Assembly: GCA_035512595.1 (NCBI GenBank)
Contig: DATKDU010000153.1
Location: forward strand, 1-12,297
Length of the DNA stretch: 12,297 nt
Direction of reading: 5' to 3'
Origin: DATKDU01 sp035512595
GTDB taxonomy: Bacteria > Planctomycetota > Planctomycetia > Pirellulales > Pirellulaceae
Made by a program: the position numbers and the translations under genes
In this document: in pieces, positions 6,995 through 12,297 of the stretch
Layout: every line of letters starts with the position of its first letter
How positions within the stretch are numbered: the first letter of the stretch is position 1
The notes under the pieces: generated by a model
The model's database searches: none
Told to the model about the DNA's origin: nothing
What the model saw: only the letters and a program-made list of their open reading frames with translations

Positions 6995-9919
6995 ATGCAC
7001 GCGACTCTACGGATCAAGAGCCCAAGAGGAGGGAATTTTGCGCAGCGACCCTTTTGGGTGGGGATGTTTGCCGGCCCGCAAACCATGGCCCCGGCGAGAG
7101 TTAGGGCCATTTGCTGGTCGCTCGCCGCCGCCCTTTGGTTGGCGATGGTGTTGATTGCCGCGACGGTCGCCAGCGCCCGGATCGACGGCGACGCGGTCGC
7201 CGGGGAGCCTTTTGGCGTCGGGCGAATTACCCTCTCGGCCGCCGATGCGGGGGGGACGATCGACGTGTCGCGGCTGCGGATCGAGGAGCGCGACGGGCGA
7301 GTCCATTATCCGGCAATCACCACTGGCGTTGTCGGCCAGGTGATTGGGCAGATCCTCGGCCAGCCGATTGCCGACGGACCCGGGACGGCGACGATTCAGT
7401 TTCTCTTCCGCGGCGACGCACCGCTGCGGCTGACGCTCTATACTCCCGCGCCGCGCGAGCTCGTGCTGACGCCGAGACTCCCGGCCGAAGATCCGCGTCC
7501 TGCGCGCCCCCGGCCGCGGCTCCGCATCCGCGACCGCGGCGATGCGCGGCTGCTCGATCGCTGGTGGCGGGAATACACGCTCGCGGCCCGGCGGCAAACC
7601 GATGCGGGCGATCATCCGCCGCTCGTGCAGGATTACCTGACGACCATGCTGTCCGTCAGATTGAGGATGGAATTGCCGCGGCTAGTGGAGCGCGAGCCAA
7701 GCAGCGCGCAAGAGTCGCTGGAGCTATTGACGGGAGTGGAGCGGCTGCGGAGGCAGACGCTGCGGGAGACGATGAGCGGCCGCGGTGATTTCGGCCAGAT
7801 CGCCGATCTGCCGCTGCCAGCCGGGCCGGCGTGGCGAGCGCCGCAGTTTCCGCCGCTGGAAGGAGACGTCGAGGTCGAACCGCTGGCGATGCACGTTCCG
7901 GCGGAATGTTTCTACGTCCGCTTCGGCAAATTCTCCAACTACCTGTGGCTGAACAAGCTGATCCAGGAGCACGGCGGCGATTTGTCGAGCATGATCACGC
8001 TGCGGGGCTACTTCCCGCCGCTGAACGACCGCGTGCAAGCGCAGCTCGGCCTCGAGCAGAACAAGCTGGCCGAGTTGTTCGGCGACCGCGTGATTGCCGA
8101 CGTTTGTCTGCTCGGCCGCGACACGTTCGTCCAGGAAGGGGCCGCCATCGGCATTCTCTTTCAGGCGCACAGTACTGATGTTTTGGGCAATGATCTGACA
8201 CAGCAGCGGCGGCGGGCGGTGGCGCGGGACAAAGCGCGGGGAGCGGTCGAAGAGACGATTGAAATTGCCGGCCGAAAGGTTTCGTTTGTCTCGACGCCCG
8301 ACAATCGGCTGCGGTCGTTTCACGCCGTCGAAGGCAACTTTCATCTGGTGACGACGTCGCGGGCGGTTGTGGAAGGGTTTTTCGCGGCGGGCGAGGGGCG
8401 CGGCGCGCTGGGGGACAGCGAAGCATTCCGCCAGGCGAGGGCCCGATTCCCCAATTCGCGCGCGGACACCATTTTCGTGTACATGTCCACAGAATTCTTC
8501 GAGGGGCTCGTCAGCCCGCAGTATCAAATCGAGCTCAAGCGGCGGCTGGCATCGGTGACCGACATGGAGATTTTGTCGCTGGCGCAGCATGCGGCGCGCG
8601 GCGAGCGCGTCGCCAGCGAGACGATCGAAGATCTCGTCGCCGGCGGCTTTTTGCCGGAGGGATTCGGCCGGCGGCCCGACGGCAGCGGGCCGATCCTCAC
8701 GGACGGCGGCCCGCTCGACTCGCAGCGGGGCGCCCGCGGGACATTCCTGCCGATTGCCGATGTCAAGTTGAAAGGCGTGACGGAGCGGGAGGCCGCAGCT
8801 TACGAAGCGATGGCGCGAACTTACCAATCGTGGGGGCAGATGGACCCGTTGGCGGTGGCGGTGAAGCGTTTTGCGCTCGACAAGAACGGACTGGAGCGCG
8901 TGACCATCGACGGCGCGATCGCGCCCCTCGACGACGGCAAGTACGGCTGGATTCTTTCGATTCTCGGCCCGCCAACGCGGGAGATGATTTCGCCCGCGCC
9001 GGGGGACGTGATCAACTTCCAGGCGGCCGTTCGCGGCGGCCTGCTGATGCCGCACATTCCGCCGCATCACCTGTTCCTCGGCGTGCAAGACATGCCGCCG
9101 GGAGGCGAGCTTGCGCCGCGCGGCTTTTTGCAGACGATTCAAATGCTCCGCGGCACTCCCGGGTACGTCGGCGGCTGGCCGAAGCCGGGCTTTCTGGATT
9201 TGCTGCCGCTGGGACTTGGCGGCGAGCCCCCCGATGAGTTCGGCTTTTCGCGATTGCCGTTTGGTCTGTGGAAGCGGGAAGGGGCGGGCTTTGCCGTGCT
9301 GTCGTTCGACCCGCAGCTTCTGGCGGAGGTGACGCCGAACCTCCGCGTGGCCGAGGCGGCCGAGCCGGCGCAGATTCGCGTCCACGTCGGCAACCTGGCG
9401 GAGTCGAAGCTGGCCGGCTGGATCAACCGCACGTATTATCAGCGGGCCGTGCAAGCGTCCGATGGCAACGTGCGATTCCTGCACGTGCTCAATCAACAGT
9501 TGCGAGTGCCGATGGAGGACTGCCTGGCGGTGGCGGAAGAACTGCTTGATGCGGAGCTGCGGTGTACGCTCGGCGGCGAGTACGAGCTGGCCGCGAATCA
9601 AGGGGGCGAAATGTGGCAATCGACGGCAGTCGCCGGCTCATCACCACCGGCCGATTATGAAGCGCCACTGCTAACCTGGTTCCGCGGCCTGGATGCCAGC
9701 CTGATCAAGCAGGACGACCACGTGCAGGCGCACCTGGCAATCGACATGCAGCGCCAGGCGAGCGAAGGGATCAAGCTCGACGATTTGCCGCTGTTCAATC
9801 TGTTCGGCGGCGCAAGCGGTGCGTTCAAGGCCAAGGAAAAGAAGGATCCCGCCGAAGAATTGCCGCCGCCGCTGCCGCCCGTTCCGCGGGAGTTGCGGCC
9901 GAAGAGGGGAGAGTTTTAA
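6995..9919 (+). CDS. Large exported or membrane-anchored protein of unknown function
   Basis: This gene encodes 974 residues. I do not recognise the family. Residues about 38-61 are one hydrophobic segment (ICWSLAAALWLAM...) ending in VASA, after a basic stretch (APARVRA). It is therefore a signal peptide or signal anchor with a long 30-residue leader, or a normal-length signal peptide if translation starts at ATG 7085. No second membrane segment is evident, so the rest should lie outside the cytoplasmic membrane. Residues about 62-170 are a beta-rich part with a conserved-looking 'IEERDGRVHYPAI'; Pro/Arg-rich RPARPRPRLRIRD follows. From about residue 299 (MHVPAECFYVRFGKFSNY) a long mixed alpha/beta region runs to about residue 945, then a Pro-rich acidic/basic tail (EELPPPLPPVPREL) at about 950-974. 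The 'VPAECFYVRFGKFSNY...' part faintly recalls DUF3352-type secreted proteins, but this is a guess. The gene starts a plus-strand unit with the SIMPL gene 30 bp downstream; it has no visible enzyme motif. Confidence 0.85.
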   Translation: MHATLRIKSPRGGNFAQRPFWVGMFAGPQTMAPARVRAICWSLAAALWLAMVLIAATVASARIDGDAVAGEPFGVGRITLSAADAGGTIDVSRLRIEERDGRVHYPAITTGVVGQVIGQILGQPIADGPGTATIQFLFRGDAPLRLTLYTPAPRELVLTPRLPAEDPRPARPRPRLRIRDRGDARLLDRWWREYTLAARRQTDAGDHPPLVQDYLTTMLSVRLRMELPRLVEREPSSAQESLELLTGVERLRRQTLRETMSGRGDFGQIADLPLPAGPAWRAPQFPPLEGDVEVEPLAMHVPAECFYVRFGKFSNYLWLNKLIQEHGGDLSSMITLRGYFPPLNDRVQAQLGLEQNKLAELFGDRVIADVCLLGRDTFVQEGAAIGILFQAHSTDVLGNDLTQQRRRAVARDKARGAVEETIEIAGRKVSFVSTPDNRLRSFHAVEGNFHLVTTSRAVVEGFFAAGEGRGALGDSEAFRQARARFPNSRADTIFVYMSTEFFEGLVSPQYQIELKRRLASVTDMEILSLAQHAARGERVASETIEDLVAGGFLPEGFGRRPDGSGPILTDGGPLDSQRGARGTFLPIADVKLKGVTEREAAAYEAMARTYQSWGQMDPLAVAVKRFALDKNGLERVTIDGAIAPLDDGKYGWILSILGPPTREMISPAPGDVINFQAAVRGGLLMPHIPPHHLFLGVQDMPPGGELAPRGFLQTIQMLRGTPGYVGGWPKPGFLDLLPLGLGGEPPDEFGFSRLPFGLWKREGAGFAVLSFDPQLLAEVTPNLRVAEAAEPAQIRVHVGNLAESKLAGWINRTYYQRAVQASDGNVRFLHVLNQQLRVPMEDCLAVAEELLDAELRCTLGGEYELAANQGGEMWQSTAVAGSSPPADYEAPLLTWFRGLDASLIKQDDHVQAHLAIDMQRQASEGIKLDDLPLFNLFGGASGAFKAKEKKDPAEELPPPLPPVPRELRPKRGEF

Positions 9920-9949
9920 GGGGGCGACGATTTACCGCGAGCTACACCC

Positions 9950-10621
9950 ATGAGCGAAGACACACTCACCGTCCGCACGATTGCGGAAGCGGAACTGGAT
10001 GCTGATTCGGCCGACCTGTCCGTAGTCATCGAGGGGAGCAGCGTGTTTTCCGGCGATGAGGCGTTCAAGAAAGCCAAGGAAGTGCGCGAGATGGTCGAGT
10101 CGCTCAAGCAGGCTGGGGTCAACGAGCAAAAGATCAAACTCCGCAGCGTCGAAGTCAATTCTCAGTCGTTACTGCTGATCAAGTCGTCATCGGCGAAGTA
10201 CCGAATCAGCATCAAAATGGTGAAGCTGGAATTGCTGCCGGCGATTCTCAGCGCCGTCGCCGGTCACAAAGGGGCCAGGCTCACGAGACTCGAGTGGAAT
10301 TACAGTCAGCTTCAAGCGACTCGCCGCAGGCTGCGCCAGGATGCACTTCGAGATGCGCTCGTTCAAGCCCGTCTCGATGCAGAAGTTTTGGGAGTAGAGG
10401 TGCTGGGAATTCACCGGTTGGAAGAGGTGGTCCGGGAGCGCGACTACAATCGAGAGTACATCGATATGGATTCCGACCAGGTGCTCGCAGCTGTAGATAC
10501 CCAACGACGCCGAGCCATCGACGTGGGCTTTCAACTTGGCAATTCCACCACGGTCAAGATCGAGCTCAGGGCGGAGTTTCGCGTGAGCGCCTTGAAAGGG
10601 ACGGCGGACTCCGCACCTTGA
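9950..10621 (+). CDS. SIMPL domain-containing protein (DUF541)
   Basis: This 223-residue protein shows the SIMPL/DUF541 pattern. Near the N-terminus is an alternating beta stretch (LTVRTIAEAELDADSADLSVVIEG), followed by a helix with paired Lys/Glu (DEAFKKAKEVREMVESLKQAGV), then the 'VNEQKIKLRSVEVN' strand that corresponds to the 'gi...DI.T' part of the family. The second half has ILSAVAGHKGARLTRLEW and a long helix (RRRLRQDALRDALVQARLDAEVLGV) matching the 'AL..A...A..LA..LG' part. It ends in a beta strand (TTVKIELRAEFRVSAL). The family is of unknown biochemical role; many members are periplasmic, but no signal peptide is visible here, so this one is probably cytoplasmic. The ATG at 9950 begins an MSEDTLTV N-terminus; the preceding GAGCTACACCC gives only a weak ribosome binding site, consistent with translation from the same transcript as the gene ending 30 bp upstream. 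Confidence 0.85.
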   Translation: MSEDTLTVRTIAEAELDADSADLSVVIEGSSVFSGDEAFKKAKEVREMVESLKQAGVNEQKIKLRSVEVNSQSLLLIKSSSAKYRISIKMVKLELLPAILSAVAGHKGARLTRLEWNYSQLQATRRRLRQDALRDALVQARLDAEVLGVEVLGIHRLEEVVRERDYNREYIDMDSDQVLAAVDTQRRRAIDVGFQLGNSTTVKIELRAEFRVSALKGTADSAP

Positions 10622-10626
10622 TGCTG

Positions 10627-10875
10627 CTATAGCTCCCCGTCGTCGAGCATTGCTGCACTGGTGACGGCGTCGAACGTGCTGTAAAGACGCATGTCTTTCG
10701 TCAGGACGTAGAAGTCGCGCGAGCCTTGCCCGTTCCCGTTTCCCGGATCGAACGCGATGTTCTCGGGATGCTCAATGGTCACCCGATCCCCGTTTTCAAG
10801 GCTGAGAACAAACGGGCGAAAGGGGGACTGCTTGATCAGGCGATGCACCTCGCGGCGGATGAAGTCGATGTTCAT
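10627..10875 (-). CDS. Small hypothetical protein (82 aa, FRPF...GDRVTIEHPE type)
   Basis: This gene encodes 82 residues from ATG at 10875. The sequence has the form of a small-protein family I recall as common in planctomycetes: an N-terminal helix (MNIDFIRREVHRLIKQS), then PFRPFVLSLENGDRVTIEHP, a Gly/Asn/Asp-rich turn (PGNGNGQGSRD), and a second beta part (FYVLTKDMRLYSTFDAVTSAAML). It has no signal peptide, cysteine or metal motif, and its function is unknown. The ATG lies 8 bp after the DUF1501 stop codon, so the two are almost surely co-transcribed and translation may be coupled. The same frame is open upstream to 11118, but that extension only shadows the DUF1501 gene, and the recognisable protein starts at 10875. 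The stop is 5 bp from the stop of the convergent SIMPL gene. Confidence 0.8.
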   Translation of the reverse strand: MNIDFIRREVHRLIKQSPFRPFVLSLENGDRVTIEHPENIAFDPGNGNGQGSRDFYVLTKDMRLYSTFDAVTSAAMLDDGEL

Positions 10876-10883
10876 TGAATCGC

Positions 10884-12287
10884 TCAGAACAACTCCCCGA
10901 TCGCCTGCCCGCCTTCTTGCAGAAACCGCGGGCGGCCGCGGTAGTCGATGTATTGCGAATTCTCGGGGACGCCGAAGTGGCGGTAGATCGTCGCGGCAAT
11001 GTCGGCCGGCGTGACGGGGCGCTCGGCAATGTGCCCGGCATCGCGCTCGGTCGCGCCGATCACCCGCCCGTGCCTCATGCCGCCGCCGGCGAGCGTCATC
11101 GACATCACGACTGGCCAATGATTACGGCCGTCGGTGCTCCCCTGCGTGCCGATCTGCGGCGTGCGGCCGAATTCCCCCATCGCGATCACGAGCACGTCCT
11201 TATCCAGGCCGCGCTCGGTCAAGTCGCCGACCAGCGTCGTCAGCAGGTGGTCGAAGATCGGCAGCAGCGGTTTGAGCCCCTTGGAAATGCCGCCGTAGGG
11301 AGGAATGTTGTCGCCGTGCGTATCCCAAGTGCCGCTGGCCCCGTGATTGGACAGGTCGATCGTCACGAAGTTGACGCCGGCCTCGACGAGCCGCCTCGCC
11401 AGGAGCACCTGCTGGCACCACGGGTTGTCGCCGTATTTTTCGCGCGTGGCGGCCGGCTCGCGCGACAGGTCGAATGCCTCGCGAGCCTTTGGGCCGGAGA
11501 CCATCTCGATCGCCTGCCGCGAGTAGCTGTCCAGTGCGGCCATCGAGCCGTCCTGATCGAGACCTTGCCGCAGCTTGTCGAACTGCGTCAGCAAATCGCG
11601 CCGCGTCCGCATCCGCTCCTGCGACAATTCGGCCAAGGGCTCCAGCAGTTTTGCGATGTCACTAGCGATCAGCGGCTCAAACTGCTTTCCCGCGTCGCCG
11701 GCAAAGGCCACGTGCGACTTCGACTTCATGTTCAAGACGACATACGGCGGCATCGCCTTATCGTTGGGCCCGCGGAATTTTGCCACCAGCGACGCAATGG
11801 CCGGATAGTGCTTCGCCTCCGGGTTCGTCCGCGGCTCGTTGGCGAGGTTCGCCGTCTGCATCACCATGTTCGGCTCGTGATTGGAAAAGCGGCAATCAAC
11901 GGAGCGGATCACGGTCAGCTTGTCCATCATCCCGGCAATCTTCGGCAGATGCTCGCAGAAGCGAATGCCGGGGAGCTTCGTGGGAATCGTTTCAAACGGC
12001 CCGCGGATTTCCGGCGGCATATCGGGCTTGGGATCGAGCGTGTCGATGTGGCTGGGCCCGCCGGTCATCCAGATGAGGATGCAGCTCTTCTTGCCGATCG
12101 GCTGTCCCGCCTTTGCGGCGGCTGCCTGCGACGCCAAAAGTCCCGGCAGCGAGAGCCCCGCCAGGCCGGCGACGCTCGCCTTGAGCGTGCTGCGGCGGCT
12201 GATCAGGCGCACCCCTTCGGCCACGCGGGCGTTGAGCCCGGTGAAGGCGTGCTCGTCAGTGTGCTGGGGGCGAGCGCAGCGGTGCAT
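10884..12287 (-). CDS. DUF1501 family protein, Tat-exported
   Basis: This gene encodes 467 residues, the usual length for DUF1501 (PF07394), which has an alkaline-phosphatase/sulfatase-like fold and is hugely expanded in planctomycetes. Residues 30-36 (SRRSTLK) form a twin-arginine motif followed by a hydrophobic core (VAGLAGLSLPGLLA), so export of a folded, probably metal-loaded protein is expected. Family motifs seen: MTGGPSHIDTLDPKP (74-88, likely metal-binding Asp/His), FSNHEPN (134-140), TWDTHGDN (320-327), MGEFGRTP (370-377), GRNHWP (387-392) and the C-terminal PVTPADIAATIYRHFGV (424-440). The enzymatic activity of the family is not established. The start at 12287 is supported by GGAG at 12297-12294 on the minus strand, 6 nt before the ATG. 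Members often sit beside cytochrome-like DUF1549/DUF1553 genes; if present here, that gene lies beyond the right edge. The 82-residue gene follows after 8 bp. Confidence 0.95.
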   Translation of the reverse strand: MHRCARPQHTDEHAFTGLNARVAEGVRLISRRSTLKASVAGLAGLSLPGLLASQAAAAKAGQPIGKKSCILIWMTGGPSHIDTLDPKPDMPPEIRGPFETIPTKLPGIRFCEHLPKIAGMMDKLTVIRSVDCRFSNHEPNMVMQTANLANEPRTNPEAKHYPAIASLVAKFRGPNDKAMPPYVVLNMKSKSHVAFAGDAGKQFEPLIASDIAKLLEPLAELSQERMRTRRDLLTQFDKLRQGLDQDGSMAALDSYSRQAIEMVSGPKAREAFDLSREPAATREKYGDNPWCQQVLLARRLVEAGVNFVTIDLSNHGASGTWDTHGDNIPPYGGISKGLKPLLPIFDHLLTTLVGDLTERGLDKDVLVIAMGEFGRTPQIGTQGSTDGRNHWPVVMSMTLAGGGMRHGRVIGATERDAGHIAERPVTPADIAATIYRHFGVPENSQYIDYRGRPRFLQEGGQAIGELF

Positions 12288-12293
12288 TGGATT

Positions 12294-12297
12294 CTCC
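12294..12297 (-). promoter_or_regulatory. Ribosome binding site of the DUF1501 gene
   Basis: Read on the minus strand the window begins GGAGAATCCA directly before ATG 12287. GGAG with a 6-nt spacer is a good Shine-Dalgarno and fixes the start, even though the resulting leader before the Tat motif is 29 residues long. Confidence 0.65.

Noticed and set aside
7724..9619. Open reading frame of 631 codons on the minus strand, antisense to the secreted protein
   Set aside because: It lies wholly inside the plus-strand gene with the better ribosome binding site and signal peptide. Its translation is rich in Arg/His/Gln without domains, typical of a shadow frame in GC-rich DNA.
10627..11118. Longer version (163 codons) of the 82-residue gene
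   Set aside because: The extra N-terminal 81 residues overlap the DUF1501 gene in another frame and are Arg/His-rich shadow; the recognisable family start is Met at 10875.

Overview
The window looks like part of a planctomycete chromosome (Pirellulales-like). The supporting signs are high GC throughout, a Tat-exported DUF1501 protein, a small 'FRPF...GDRVTIEHPE' protein of a kind common in that phylum, a very large multi-pass membrane protein, and a 'GGACAGGCT'-type palindromic repeat that I associate with planctomycete genomes. No tRNA, rRNA, CRISPR array, insertion sequence or phage gene is visible. The placement is an inference from gene content, not from a marker gene.

There are six protein genes in three blocks. 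(1) Minus strand, 6854 to 1: a 2069-residue protein with roughly 55-58 predicted membrane spans and an N-terminal zinc ribbon, followed 32 bp later by a HAD-family hydrolase that runs off the left edge of the window. (2) Plus strand, 6995 to 10621: a 974-residue exported or membrane-anchored protein of unknown function, then after 30 bp a SIMPL-domain protein. Block 2 diverges from block 1 across a 140-bp gap that should hold both promoters. (3) Minus strand, 12287 to 10627: a DUF1501 protein followed after 8 bp by an 82-residue hypothetical protein. Blocks 2 and 3 converge with only 5 bp between stop codons.

The genes do not form a recognisable metabolic pathway. The most unusual items are the giant membrane protein itself and the composite palindromic repeat (about 63 bp, two adjacent perfect hairpins) that lies inside its coding sequence. 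The repeat is read through in frame as about 21 extra residues in a loop between two membrane spans. The secreted protein/SIMPL pair and the DUF1501/82-residue pair look like ordinary planctomycete two-gene transcription units of unknown or poorly known function. Gene density is very high: the longest stretch without a gene is the 140-bp divergent spacer.
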